NCBI GenBank assembly: GCA_026413225.1
Contig: CM048552.1
Span: 148,131,053-148,195,052 of the forward strand
Source of the DNA: Otis tarda
Lineage: Eukaryota; Chordata; Aves; Otidiformes; Otididae
DNA: 64,000 nucleotides
Reading direction: 5' to 3'
The notes under the pieces were generated by a model. It was not told the origin of the DNA and did not search any database. It saw nothing but the letters and a program-made list of their open reading frames with translations. This document shows positions 47,471 to 60,059 of this stretch, one piece after another (positions within the stretch are counted from its first letter, which is position 1; each line of letters opens with the position of its first letter). The position numbers and the translations under genes were made by a program.

Positions 47471-50400
47471 TCATTTCTGGTTTTCCACACCAGAAAAAAA
47501 AAGTTCTAATCATTTGATTTCCTTATGTGAAGAAGAAGATGCAAATAAATTTTGTGGTTTTTTGAGAGTTTTGGTGTGGTTTTTTTTTTTTCCTCATCAA
47601 AACTGGGTGAGTGACCAGCCAGATGTACTTTCCCTTCTCTTTGTACTTTTTCCAGTGAAGTTAAATCCAGGTAGATGAGGTGGGCAGAAAGCAACTGTAA
47701 GCATATTTCTACTGAAATATTTAGATTCTCTAGAACACAGAAGCTGCGGAATGTCCTTTGTTGGCAGTAGCTCTAGGGATCTGTGAAGTGTGTTATTTAA
47801 CATTTTACTTCCCTGGGAGGGAAAAAAACAGTTCATTGCACAAGTTAGTCATATATGCTTGTGGATATGCACTTGGTTCCTATTCTCTGAAAGTTTTGGA
47901 AGGCTCTGTTTTGGGTTGAATACTGTCACAGAGATATAGAACATTTACCCTTTTAGCTTAGCGTTAGCTCACAGGTTAGTTGGCAGATTCACAGAGAGGG
48001 ACAAGAGAGCTGAGCGGGTGAAACAGCTCATTACCCTCAATTGAGGCAGCCCTGCTTCCTGCTTCGGCCCGCTTTCTTCTCTAGTACCCATTCTGGCACT
48101 CATCTGACTCCTCTGTGAGACAGTTCAGCTCACTGCACTGGTAGAACATCATTCATTATTTTTGGTGGCTTCACTTTCTGTCTAGTCAATTATCTGAACT
48201 GATTTATCAAGGACTCATATGAGTTGTCAGAGCCATCAGAAGAAACGTGACAGGAAGGTACGGTTAGGGTTAAAATGTGGTGGGAAGAAGAGAAGAGGAA
48301 GAGATAGAAATTAGGTGACTAACTGACTAGCTTAGATCACCTCATGGAGGAGATGAGGGTACTGTGGTACTCTTATGTTGATGTTGCTCTGACACATTTC
48401 CACCATCATGCCCAAATGTGCATTTTTCCTCCATGATTGCAAAAAGTGGCTTAACTCCTACTTGTTTACATGAGGATGGACCTAACAATGAAGTTGCAAA
48501 TTTAAAAGCAGGGATGAACTGGAGAGGAGAGAGAGGAAGGATTTCTCCTGCCCCTTTTCCTTATTGTCTCCACAATAGCATGATGCCACTTGTTCTCACT
48601 CCCTCAGCTCTACCCACCTGGGCTGGCACCCGCACCACAGAGGGAAACAGGAAAAAGGAGCTAAAACCTTCTGGGACCTTTTATGTTTGACAGTCGCTGC
48701 AAAGGCTGCCTTTGAGCAGCTCAGTGATAATGCCTTTCTTTACTCACTCACAATTACTGTCACAACTGTATCCCAGTGCATCCCAGATGTGGACTAGAGG
48801 ATACCAGAAGGAAGCAAGTATGATTATTGGCCACTGGTTTCCAGGTATAGAAAATTTTCCTTTCTGCTCTGGAGTCCCTCATATTTCTCTGGTTTCAGTT
48901 TCTCTCTGGGCTGATGGAACAAAATCCTGCAGAATAGTCTCATTGCCAAGCTCAAAAAAGCTTCTTGGAATTTCAGAAGGGCTTCATCCTTCCCATATAA
49001 TATTGCCACAGTCTTTCTGAGACCCTCAAATGGACAGAGATAGCTGTTGTTTCCTGCAAACCCCTACAAAGAGTAAAACATGTTTGCTTATTAAAATAGC
49101 AGAATTAGTGTCCTCAGGTTTGATGCTACTCCGCCATCAATGGGTTTCTCACAAAAGGAGCATCCCTGTCTCTACAGGATATATTGTGGTGTCACATAGA
49201 GCATTGATACCAGGCAGTGAAGGTACACAATATACATGTGTATATTAAGATAGTATGCAACTTCATACTTTCCAAAATGAGCTCCAGGGAGTCCGCAAAT
49301 AAGACCTCAATGTATGGTACAAATTTAATCTTGAAGTCAAATTTTCTGTCAGGAGCTTCTGAAATGTAGCTTGTAAATTACATATATTACTAGATACTGG
49401 AAAAGATAAATGTGATTCGGGGATCTTATGATATCTACTGTGTTTTAACAAATTAAGAGAGATACTCCAATATCATTGTTATCCTTACAACTGCGAACAT
49501 GTTAACTTCTTCCCTTTTTCCCCTCTAAATTTCTGTAATTGATCCAATTTTAAAATTACCATGTCTTTCTTACTGTCAGTAGCCTATGAGTGGCATGTGT
49601 TTGTTTGTGAGATAAGTCAGCTCTAGATCACAAACTCCCAAATATTAAGATTTGGAAAACACTTATTAGACCATCATGTCAGTTTTCCTGATAGCACAGG
49701 TTTGTTCTCTTCCGCTTCTTGGAGTGCTTCCATCAATGTGGTATCTGAGTGTATTCTAGAAGTGCTTAACTGACAGCTGTCATGTATGATTCATGATTTC
49801 TTCAGTCTTCTGAAGGAAAATATTTTGTGTGCATTAAAAAAAAAAACAACAGACTTGTAAGAAAAAAAAAAAGATGTTAGTTTTATAAAGATAATATAAC
49901 CTTCTCTAGGCAACCAGCACATCCACAACCACACCACAGCTGTAATGTCAGTTCTGATGTTCTTGTTGTAGCTGCATCTTTAAGCCAGAGTACCGTGAAC
50001 ACGGTAGTTCAATGGTAGTTTTCTGTAGCTTGCAGTTTGCTGCTTGAATATTAAGAAATAGACTTTTAATGTATATTTCCTCTTTTTATGTACTATTTTA
50101 TCTCATTTCTGTTTACACGCTTCAATCTGCATTTTTAATGATCTTTATTAAGCAAAAATAAGCATTTCCAGCAGAAGTATATACACTCTTCAGAAACTTA
50201 AATTTTCATTAATTTACGAGCTCGTATATGTAAAAGAAAGCCCAAAATGTATTCCTAGTGTTCCATCCTGTCTCAAATAGCAACATTAAACATAGGCACA
50301 ACTGACATATAGTCTTTGACACTGCTTCATTGTTAATTCCCTCAAAATCCTTTTATATTATGTCAAAATCTCCTTATTCTTAAGATAACTTAGATATTCT

Positions 50401-53400
50401 AATTTCCATGACAGCAAAAAAAAATTGCTTTAAGCAATTATTTATGTGATAATTATTATTATTCATTATAAAGCTATTTAATTCCTATTCAAACATTAAC
50501 CAGATTAAGAAAAATGATACCATAAAAAGGACTCTTGCAGCTCATGGCCCTTAAACTCCAAGGACATAAGCTATCCATACAGGAATATACACTTCCCTTC
50601 AGCTCTAGGCAAAAACTTATTCAAAAAGTGCTGCAGTGCTTCAGTTGGTTGCCTCATTTTTTCATCTGTTCTCATACACTGTGGAGCTCTCTTTGTATGG
50701 AGAGGGCCAGAAAATGGCTGACGTACCACTTTTAAAATATACAAATGCTTTTTCCTTTTACTGGTCTCCCTCAGCTCTTAGGCATGAATATATAAGCTTG
50801 TTCGTAGTCTGTTCTGCTTTAATCATACTACACCGATGTGTGTTTATTGTCATATGAAATGTAACTTGATACAGCATATAGCCAAATGATTATCAGCAAT
50901 GATGTATAAAATATTTATTTAAAAACTTGTAAGTAAGGCGAGGAATTCATTAGTATAAAAAATGTATGGGAATAAATTGTTAAGCTCTTTATTTGTGCCT
51001 GGACATTTGTGAGATATAAAAAGTAATCTAATGTGGCTTTACAAATCAATTGCTCTAATTTGGCACTACAGCCATGCTATGTATTTCTGTGCAGTACTTC
51101 AGAGAGCAGTTAAAGTTTTTTGTATGCCTTAGCTGTGTTTCTGCACCCAAATACATTGGCATAATTTTTATGCTTACATTGAGCACTGAGCTTCCCGAGG
51201 TTGTGACATTTGGCTCAGGGGAAACTACAAGAGCTTTAGAATACTTCTTATGGTGAAATTACTGTTTTAACTTTGCCTCAAAATAGTCTTTTGGACTGGA
51301 TTAATCTCAGATGATGTTAACTTTCTAAGGGCTGGCTATCTGCTCCAAACATGGTGTCTAAGCTTCTTTTCCAGTCTGTGGAAAGAGAGAAGGAAGCAGA
51401 GGATGGGTTGTTCCATCTATTTTAGACACACCTGTTTTAGGATGAATTAACCCACAGTTTACTATCTTTCTCCACTGATCTCAGAGGGAACCTTGGGGCA
51501 TGGACCAGACTCCTGGCTTTTGGGGTGTTGAAATGAAATAAGATTCTTGTTGCTTCAGTATTAAAGTTTGTATGGAGCTGAGTTCTGCTCTCATTTCCGT
51601 ACTTAGGAGTACAAGTATGCAGAGAGGTGTTGCATTACCTCTACTCCAACTCAACAACACATGGGTCAGACCCTTTCTGCATGCCACGTGAAGGCAGCAG
51701 CCCAACACAGTGCCTGCCTCTCATAGCGACCGATCAGATTGGGCATTGCACTTCTAATACAGCCATGTGATGCAGGCACCCCTTCTCCCAGGGTGGGCAG
51801 AGCAAATGCACCTGTGCCTGCACCCAGTGTCCACAGAAAACACTGTCGGGTTTGGTCACTTAAGTGCAGCGTGCTTCTTTGGTTTTCTATACTTGTACCT
51901 GTGTAAACAGAAGGAGAATCTGACCAGGTTCCGTTTCCACCCTTTTGGTGTCAACAACTAGACTTTGAAATCTAATGTTTTCCCACATAAATGTAAAGCT
52001 GTCCCTTTGAAACAAGTTGCTGAGTAATTTATTTCATCATACCCCTTTTCTCCCGAGGAGATGGATTAGTCTTCACGCTCCTGAACATGTCTCCTCAGAC
52101 AAGTCATTTTTCACAGAGAAAATGAAGTTTGAGTTATTTTTTAAGAATCTTGGTTTCCTTTTTGTGGCAGAGCCGTGGGCAGTACACATTCGTACTCAGA
52201 AGCCGTATCATGTCTTCATACCATGTGCTTTCCCATCCTGCCAGCTCATACTTGGCCCAAGGTATGTGGATTCTTCCACACGTTCTGGTCCTCTTATCTC
52301 ATTAACTCTGCTGCTCTAAATGCACAAACTCTGAAGACTGGATGAAAGCAAGGTCTTTTGGCAGAAGCTTCTTCCATGTTGAAGGCCTGACACTGTTAGC
52401 TGGTAGAGTTGCATTGAGTACAAACTATCGGTTATGCAAAATATGTTTTTATTAAAGCACTCAGAGTTCTGCTTTTTTGTAAAGGCTTTCACTGTCTTAT
52501 CCAGTATGGATTTCTCTATCAACAGTAGTGTTCCATTGCTCACAAGAATCTTGCAGCACAAGGAGTCCTGCACAGATGTTTCTACCAGCCTAGGCAAGCT
52601 TGCTAAGCATGAACAACTTCTGTTTTCACGGAAGACTTTGGACTGTCATGTTTTCTGTTCAACAGATACTTGAGTTCTCACTCAAATGTGCAAATCTTGA
52701 TACTTCCACTGGCATTGCTATTCTTTGCTAGTTCTTGGCTTAAGGCTCATCTTACCTGATCTAGGTGCCAGAATTAAGCGGCTTAAGATGGCTAATTTAG
52801 CCAGGAATAAATTGCTATCTGAGATAGTTATTTTAGGATGGGATTAATTGCCTCTGGAAGTGCTTATCTATATCCATTAATTATAGAGGCAGGCTAGATG
52901 ACTAGCTTGAAACAAACATTTAACGTTAAGATGGTTAAAAGTAAGTGAAATTAGTCCTACTTTTGTGCAGGAATAAATGAACTTAGACAATAGAAAAACA
53001 GAGCTCTTGCACTTAAGGCAGAGCGTTTTCCCTCTCACACTCTGTGGCTGGCCAGGAAATGCAGTTTGTCACAGACACTTATCCCAGCAATAGTCACTGC
53101 CATGCATCTCATTTTTGTTGGTACAAGCGTAATTTGATCTTTTCTAAAGCAGCAGCAAAATGATCCACTTAAGAAAGATTCACTTATCTATCTGTAAATT
53201 CTTTTAACTTCTTTAGTATTATCCTTGGGATTTCTGAAGTGGAATTTAAGGAAAGCTGAAAATTTATTTTCTTATTCTTCTGACATTGTCTCACAATTTC
53301 CCCAGAAATCAATCTGAGTTCCTTCTTTGAGCTTCAGACTGAACAGCATCATGAGTCCTTCCATGAAATTAGAAAGGTCACTCACCTCTTTCTATCAATT

Positions 53401-54449
53401 ACTTCATCAGTAGCTTGGGTAAAAAAAATGTCATGAATAAGACAGGAAGTCTGTGATAACTTCTTGGCTAATGCTTGCCAAGTGTTTTACAGTTGAAAAG
53501 GACCTTTGGAGTGTAAAGTACAGTGTAAAATACATAGAGAGTAAAATATATAATATAATATATTATAAAGTCTTTTTTGAGAGCTTTCTGATTTCCTCTT
53601 TGTTAGGTGTGCTAGGCAGTGATGCTCAATGTTTTCTAAAGCTGCAATGTTATTTCAAAAAAGATCACCATTCATACAGTATACTTTTACTGATACAGTT
53701 ACTCTGTGGGACATGTTGCTCCAAACAGTAATATCGAATAAGATAAAAACAGATAACATCATTGTTAAGTTTATTTGAATAAAGGTAGAATAATACCAAC
53801 CTAAATCTATGCACTTTACTTTAGACATTTACACTTCTTTGTTGCAAGAGAGAAAATTCAGTGTTTAACAACAGATTTGGGGAGAGGAGTGTTTCAAAAA
53901 ATAAAAAGTGCACGTGTGTAGACAGAAATCTGTCCTTATGTGTGTCACTTCATCTATCCAGAAGCACAACTATTGTAATATCACAACTATCACTGAGACA
54001 GGAAAATTCTCATAAGTAACTATCCAGAAGACCTCTCCTAGGGCAACAAATATTTACATAACATTTTCATTTGTTTGGGGATTTAATTTATTTATTTATG
54101 CTATTTTAAGTTTGAATGTCTTAACTCTGGTTTTCTTATTCCCTGTTGTACCATGGAACCATACTTAGAAAAAGACTTCTGGCTTATATTTTTCCAGATC
54201 CATTTAAGATTTTGTGTGGTTTATGAAAAGTGGGGCAATCCTGAGATATTTTATGTGAAATATTAAAAGGGGCTGATATTGAGAAAGTAGGACCTTACAA
54301 CTTGATATCATTTCAAAAACCTAAGTTCATAAAATTACTAAAGGGAATTACTCTAATCAAAACAAAAAAAAAATCTGGATACCTGTTTATACCTTAGATT
54401 TGAAACACAACACATCGTTACGCATCATTAATTAATTCCAATTAATAAA
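47471..54449. other. Long stretch of unique DNA, no gene recognised
   Basis: Nearly 7 kb without recognised genes or named repeats. It holds poly-T (47580-47591), poly-A (49837-49847 and 49861-49872), and an AT-only patch (about 53538-53566). Two successive plus-strand frames at 48418-48690 and 48712-49020 lie in a GC-richer patch but match nothing I know. Confidence 0.55.
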
Positions 54450-54489
54450 TTGGCTGGATGGTCGCACTCACAGGATTGCAGTCAACAGC

Positions 54490-55390
54490 TTGATGTTCAA
54501 CTTGAGACTAGTGATGAGTAGTGTTTCTCAGGGGTCCGTGTTGGGACTGATCCTGTTTAACATCTTTGGATGGACAGTGAGATTGAGTGCACCCTCAGCA
54601 AGTTTGCCAACACCACCAAGCTGTGTGATGCCATCAACACGCTGGAGGGAAGGGATGCCATCCAGAGGGATCTTGACAGGCTTGAGAGGTGGGCCAATGC
54701 AAATCTCATGAAGTTCAACAAGGCAAAGTGCAAAGTCCTGTACATGAGTTGAGGCAATCCCAAGCACAAATATAGGCTGGGCAGAAAATTAATTGAGAGC
54801 AACCCTGAGGAGAAGGACTTGTGGGTGTTGGTGGACAAGAAGCTCGATGTGAGCTGGCAATGTGCGCTCATAGCTGAGAAAGACAACCACATCCTGGGCT
54901 GAATCAAGAGGAGCGTGGCCAGCAGGTTGAGGGAGGTGATTCTGCCCCTCTACTCCACTCTTGTGAGACCCCATCTGCAGTACCAAGTCCAACTCTGGAG
55001 CCTCCAACATAAGAAGGACATGGACCTGCTGGAGCAAGTCCAGAGGAGGGCCACGAAGATGATAAGAGGGCTGGAGCACCTCTCTTATGAGGACAGGCTG
55101 AGAGAATTGGGGCTGTTCAGCCTGGAGAAGAGAAGGCTCTGGGAAGACCTTATAGTGGCCGTCCAGTACCTAAAGGTTTCTTATAAGAAAGATGGGGACA
55201 GACTTTTTAGCAGGGCTTGTAGCAATAGGACAAGGGGTAATGGTTTTAAAGTAAAAGAGGGTACATTTAGACTAGACATAAGGAAAAAACATTTATGATG
55301 ATAGTGGTGGAACACTGGAACAGGTTGTCCAGAGAGCTGTTAGATGCCCTGTCCCTGGAAACATTCAAGGCCGGACTGGACTGGGCTCTG
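54490..55390 (+). pseudogene. CR1 ORF2 reverse transcriptase fragment, broken
   Basis: Frames at 54490, 54570 and 54915 together cover the PQGSVLG-type motif, the active-site region and the C-terminal half. At the active site the expected FADDTKL reads FANTTKL (about 54603-54623), replacing both catalytic aspartates. Further damage: a frame shift near 54570, a TGA at about 54750-54752 after 'KCKVLYMS', a TGA at 54901-54903, and another at 55296-55298 after 'LDIRKKHL'. The copy cannot make active enzyme. Confidence 0.88.
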
Positions 55391-55447
55391 AGAAACCTAA
55401 TCTGGTTGGAGATGTCCCTGCTCCTTGCAGTGGGGCTTGGACGAGAT

Positions 55448-55512
55448 CATAGAATCATAGAATCACAAAATCATAGAACAATTTGGTCTGGAAGGGACCT
55501 TTAAAGGTCATC
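55448..55512 (-). mobile_element. CR1 3' tail nested in the plus-strand CR1
   Basis: In reverse complement this reads gatgacctttaaaggtcccttccagacc followed by four ATTCTATG-like octamers, the standard CR1 3' end. It sits in opposite orientation inside the 3' end of the host CR1. Flanking cgagat (55442-55447) and ctagat (55514-55519) match 5 of 6 and may be a short target duplication. Confidence 0.9.
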
Positions 55513-55573
55513 GCTAGATGATGCACTTTTAAAGGTCCCTTTCAAACCAAAGCATTTTATGATTCTCTGATTA

Positions 55574-57482
55574 CCAAAATTCTTTTTCTCCCCATTTTTC
55601 GTCAATCACTATAAATTATAACACTGAGTATGTAAAGTAGACATAGTTATTAAACTTCAGGAGCTTGTGTGAAACTGATGACAGAGAAAAATTTTAAAAT
55701 GTGGGCTGTGGTTTTTTTTTTTGTTCTGGAATGACTTCATTTTAGAGATTAGCAGGAACAAAATTAATCCAAGGGAAGTGGAAGCCTAAACTGAAAATGA
55801 AGCTTGAGATCTTAGTAGTCACCAATTATGTAAGAGAAACAGTCATGTATATACCGTGTGCGATACAATCTTATGTATGTAATATTAAGTATGGCAATCA
55901 CAAAGAGATACCGAGCCTTTTTCTTCCTGAGGGCCAAGCCGAAGTTTCACATACCTTCAGCCAAAGTTGCCTATAATATCATCCAAGAATACTGAAGAAA
56001 ACTCTAATCTTTATCACAGTTACGTAGTTCCTAGGTCCTCTTTGATCTCACTACAACAGCAGTAGGCCTGTGAGTTGAGGCTGGGACAAGAGCTGTACCG
56101 TGATCTGATCTGAGGACAAATATGTATTGTTTCTTCCCCTGAAATGTAGTGCAGTACCTGAACTTATTTGCTACTCTTCACACTCACTTCCCACCATAGT
56201 TCGTGTGGACAGGGAGAAGGGTCTACCCCTGCAATGAGAAGCTCTTCACTGAGAAATCTTTGTCCATTCAGCTGCAGAACACTTCTGTGGATTTAAGGCA
56301 TTATTGGGTAAGGCCGGGCACAGAATGTGAACAAAAGCTGATCTCCTGGTGTTCATTCAAGCATGAGTCCTATAACTTGTTCCTTAAGGAAATAAATTCA
56401 GTGTCCCTGAAGGAAGAGTGAGAGTGAGGGCAAACTTCTACTGAAACAACCAGATGTGTTCAGCCTGCCTTTCCTTTTTCCATTAGATGCTCTAGAAGGC
56501 TGCTGCTGGGTGGCAGAGCAGGTGTTGTACAAAAGCCAAACCAAAACACTAAGCTTTACCAGCGGCATGGGCTCGATCTTGGCTACAGAAAGTTCTTTTT
56601 GAGCAGCAGCAGGGTCTGTCCCTTGACCTTCAGAACAAGACCCACCTCCAGAAAAACCAAAAATCCTTGTAAATTATCTCTACCATTTTGCCAGCTGCTC
56701 TCAGCACTTAATCTGTCTCTTAAAACTGAAAAATTACAATTGCACCTGATGTTCCATCCTTTCAGGTCAGCTCTCACTTGGGATGTTGATGTGCTTTTCT
56801 TGGCTTCGATTGGCTTCAGTGTTCGTTTGTTCATTTCAGAAGCCCATATCATTTAAACTGCCATGAAGTGTCCATTCCTGCAATTGACTTCCTTGCACAA
56901 TTCCCGTTCAAAACAATGGGAAGTCTGCAGGTGAATTAATGCCAGTGCAGATTTCTGGCTCTAGCAGATTAGAAAGCATTAACTGCTAAAAATAACAGCT
57001 ACTACTCAGTTCTTCCTGAAATTATAAAGGGGAACTTTTTGGGAAGCACTGTATGCATGTGTGTGTGTGTACTTTTAAGTGAGAGATATCCAGCTGTGCA
57101 GTATTGCTGTGCAGCAGTGCATCCACCTACCCTCTACTTCACATTAAGGGGATTTCCTACACTGCAAAGTTTAGAAGTGAAATATAAATGAAGATGACAA
57201 AATGTCAGTTGTGTCCAAGTTTCCTAAATGTCCAGTACTAGAACTTTTAAGGACATTTTCTCCCTGTTGTATTAAGGTTATGTACACAGCATAGTTAAAT
57301 AATTGCTTCTACATGTGTTTGGCGAAATTCAGCTTTTCACCAATTAAAATCCTCCTTGCCTTCCTGCCTAAAATATGTGAAACTTCATAAAATCATTTCT
57401 TTAAAATATGAAATAAAGTCATATTCTGGCAGAGTCACAATCTGAAAGATGGTCATTGCCCATTAAGAAAGTCTTCTGATTC
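55574..57482. other. Unique DNA, no gene recognised
   Basis: It contains a (GT)n run at 57057-57070. Frames at 56583-56856 on both strands overlap and are not recognised. Confidence 0.55.
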
Positions 57483-57487
57483 CCATG
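57483..57487. repeat. Target-site duplication CCATG (left)
   Basis: The five bases before the LTR are CCATG and are repeated exactly after it at 58605-58609. A 5-bp duplication fits retroviral integration. Confidence 0.85.
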
Positions 57488-57669
57488 TGTCGTAGTTCAG
57501 CCCTGATCGGGACCAGACTACGCAGTCTCTCTCTCGCTCCCCCCACCCTCCGAGAGAATAGGAGGAGATGATACAAGAAAAACGGCTCAAGGTTTGAGAT
57601 AAGGACGGGGAGAAATCCTTAAAGTTACCGTCACGGGCAAAACAGACTCGACTTGGGGAAAACTATTCA

Positions 57670-57675
57670 TTTATT
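57670..57675 (-). promoter_or_regulatory. LTR polyadenylation signal AATAAA
   Basis: The minus strand reads TTTAGAAATAAATG at this place, in the expected position between the TATA-like box and the LTR end. Confidence 0.65.
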
Positions 57676-57883
57676 TCTAAAATTAGCAGGAGAATGAGAC
57701 AGGGAACAAGATAACCTCCCCCCACCCTTCCCTCTTCCCAGGCTTAACATTATCTATACTACCTCCCCTCCCGAGCGGCACGGGGGGGGAAAAGGGAATG
57801 GGGGTCGCGCTGTTTCATGCCGCTGTGTCATCGTCGGGGGAAGAACTCCTCGCATTCCTCCTCTGCTCCATCATGGGGTCCCT

Positions 57884-58122
57884 CCCACGGGCCACAGTCC
57901 TTCGTGAAACAGCTCCGGCGTGGGTCATCTCTTCCACGGGATGCAGTCCCTCTAGAACAGCTGTCCCAGCGGGCCCTCCACAGGCCACAGCCTCCTTCAG
58001 GCCTCCACCTGCTCCGGCGTGGGGTCCTCCACGGGCTGCAGGTGGATCTCTGCTTCTCCATGGACCTCCATGGGCTGCAGGGGGACAACCTGCTCCACCA
58101 TGGTCTTCACCACGAGTTGCAG
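57884..58122 (-). repeat. Tandem module block inside the LTR (6 copies)
   Basis: Six copies of a TCCACGGGCTGCAG-like 14-mer occur at 57884, 57933, 57977, 58028, 58067 and 58109, spaced 39 to 51 bases. The sequence between them is partly shared (ctccggcgtggg twice). The block causes the long Pro/Ser/His-rich open frames on both strands, which are not genes. Confidence 0.8.
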
Positions 58123-58423
58123 AGGAATCTTGGCCAGGAGCCGCATTACTCCTCCCCCTCCTTCTTCACTGACCTTGGCGTCTGCAGCCGTTCCTTACAA
58201 CAGGCTGGCAGACACCTCTCAGGATCCTTTTTACATCCTATTCACTTCTCATCTCCTCTCCACTTCTTGCAGCCAGGCCGGGCCAAGTTGGGCCCAGTCA
58301 GCTGCCCGGCAGGAGGCCAGAGGGTGAGGCCTGCAAGGCCCATGAGGCTCGCGCCTCCCCCTCTCTGCCCCCCGCTCAGCTGCTTCACATCTTCTCTCTT
58401 TTTTTTTTTCCTGTTTTCCCCTA

Positions 58424-58431
58424 CTTAAATA
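58424..58431 (-). promoter_or_regulatory. LTR TATA-like box
   Basis: TATTTAAG on the minus strand, followed by a G- and A-rich stretch (AGTAGGGGAAAACAGG). It lies where the core promoter of an LTR is expected. Confidence 0.5.
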
Positions 58432-58604
58432 CGTTATCACAGAGGCGTTATCACGGGACGTTCCGCTACCAATTGGCTCGGCGTTGGCCAGCAGCGGGTC
58501 CGCCCTAGGCCCGGCCAAGTCCACTGAACAAAGGGGAGCGACTTCTAGCAGTTTCCTACAGAAGCTACTACCTTAGGCCCCCCCTCACTAACAAAACCAG
58601 AACA

Positions 58605-58609
58605 CCATG
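58605..58609. repeat. Target-site duplication CCATG (right)
   Basis: Exact copy of 57483-57487 directly after the LTR. Confidence 0.85.
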
Positions 58610-60011
58610 TTTCTCACACTGTTGATAGAGCCTTTTCCAGGAATAAGGCTACAGCAGGTGGTAGGGCAGCAGCTCTACTTTATTCCAACCTGATATTTAT
58701 TAGTTCTGCTTTTTGACTTCCACTAAAGGAGGCATTTTAATGCTCTGTCAAAGTCAAAACAAGAAGTCATGCTTCTGTATTCTGGCTTACCTTCAAGTAC
58801 GATAGAATTCATTAGTAAAGTCTGCATGATGCTTGACGACATGCCCTGGGGCCCATGGGTGGTTCAGATCTACCCAAAACCTATGGTTATGCCTGTCCAA
58901 ACTTAAAGCATCCACACATGTTTGTTTGAGAGATAATGCATGCATAATCATTGACTGTATGGACACAGAACTATGCTTTCTCTGGCATACTGTCTGCAAA
59001 ATGGAGTGCTGAAGAAAAGATGAATGAAGCTGACATGTCATAGAAACATGCAGCACACTCTTCCTGGGGAATTACTGAGGCTGGCTGGGAAGGATGGGGG
59101 AAATAGAATGTCCACTTTGCTTCTTGCTTTGTACTAAAGACAAAATCAGTTCAGAAGTTCAGAAAAACCAAAAAGGCAAAAAATGTTCCGTGCTCTTTTT
59201 AGTGCTTTTTTTTTTTCTTTCATCTTACACTTTTTGAACTTTCTTCCCCAGTCTACAGAGATATGTTAAAGTCTCTGAAATTATTCAGATGCAGATACCC
59301 CTCTCTGAGTCTTACAATATGAGAATGCCTCTGAAGAGCCTTATTTAAAGTGCTTGCAGAAGAAAGGGTTATTTTTACTATGACTACATATATTTTCATT
59401 ATTACCTTTTTACTTACATGGCATTGATTGAACAGAACAGGTTCTTTATTAAGAAACAGTAAGGTCCACAGCATCTTTATCCTGTAAAATTTATATACAT
59501 TTAATTATACAGATGCATTATTCCAGTCAGATATGTACCCTTTCTTCTTAAGACAGCTTATATGTATTTTCTGTTTAAAATCTTTGAAGCTAGCTATAGA
59601 CCATTATTTTTTGTCCTTCTTAACCTTCTGATCAGTCCTTGTGTACAAGGTAAGAGGGCTTCCTTGCAAGGCTCATTTGAACTTACTTTCCATGTGTGAT
59701 ATACATTATTCAAGTAATGTAAAAGACTACCTGAACTGAACCAATATCCTTGAGATGGAAGCGATGAAATGCAGCTGCTTACAGTGTGGTCTATGTGAAA
59801 ATAAGAGAGCAGACAATAGGCCTGCCTGAATATTATGCAAAGAATACTGCAGTACATTTTTAAAACACTAATGTCAGAGCCATGCCTCTAAAACATATGC
59901 AAGCTCAAGCAAAGAAGGTTGGGATCATTCCTACACATTTTATTGTACTTTAGATTAGTTTCCAGGAAAGTAATATCTATCCATTGGTGGTCCAATCTTC
60001 CTTCCACTGAA
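58610..60011. other. Unique DNA, no gene recognised
   Basis: A poly-T tract lies near 59206-59217. No gene or named repeat is recognised. Confidence 0.55.
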
Positions 60012-60059
60012 ATCAAAGTAAACGCTCCCATTGACATCAATGTAAATGCTCCCAGTGAC
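60012..60059. repeat. 24-bp tandem repeat (2 copies), probably in an old interspersed repeat
   Basis: Units 60012-60035 and 60036-60059 match at 21 of 24 positions. The 'ctcccattgacatcaatg' core and its variant 'ctcccagtgac' recall the 'cccattgacttcaatggg' stretch of an ancient amniote repeat, so an old repeat with internal duplication is likely. Confidence 0.7.

Larger units (their letters stand above)
54450..55573 (+). mobile_element. CR1 LINE, 5'-truncated, interrupted near its 3' end
   Basis: The copy begins in ORF2 just upstream of the '[10 protein letters not shown]'-type motif (here VMSSVSQGSVLG) and continues to the 3' end. The final 3' sequence is split: ggacgagat at 55439-55447, then a reversed CR1 tail (55448-55512), then ctagatgatgcacttttaaaggtccc and the host tail to about 55573. 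The host is otherwise close to the copy at 16875. Its frame is broken by stops and shifts. Confidence 0.94.
57488..58604 (-). mobile_element. Solo LTR of an endogenous retrovirus, minus strand, near-intact
   Basis: The 1117-bp element has TG...CA borders: read on the minus strand it starts TGTTCTGGTTTTG (58604) and ends GAACTACGACA (57488). It is flanked by a perfect CCATG duplication. On the minus strand a TATA-like TATTTAAG (58424-58431) comes about 175 bases after the start and an AATAAA (57670-57675) about 185 bases before the end, which defines U3, R and U5. It is much richer in GC than its surroundings and carries a variable-repeat block at 57884-58122. No internal retroviral genes or second LTR are present. 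The 5-bp duplication would fit an ERVL- or ERV1-like avian group; the exact family is not assigned. Confidence 0.9.

Noticed and set aside
48418-49020. Two successive plus-strand frames of 90 and 102 codons
   Set aside because: No recognisable motif and no splice or promoter context; the local GC rise makes chance frames likely.
50215-50226. 12-bp perfect palindrome TACGAGCTCGTA
   Set aside because: Too short to stand out in 64 kb; no supporting context.
57817-58428. A 203-codon open frame and several others on both strands
   Set aside because: They lie inside the GC-rich tandem module block of the solo LTR; composition explains them, and they show no retroviral or host protein motif.
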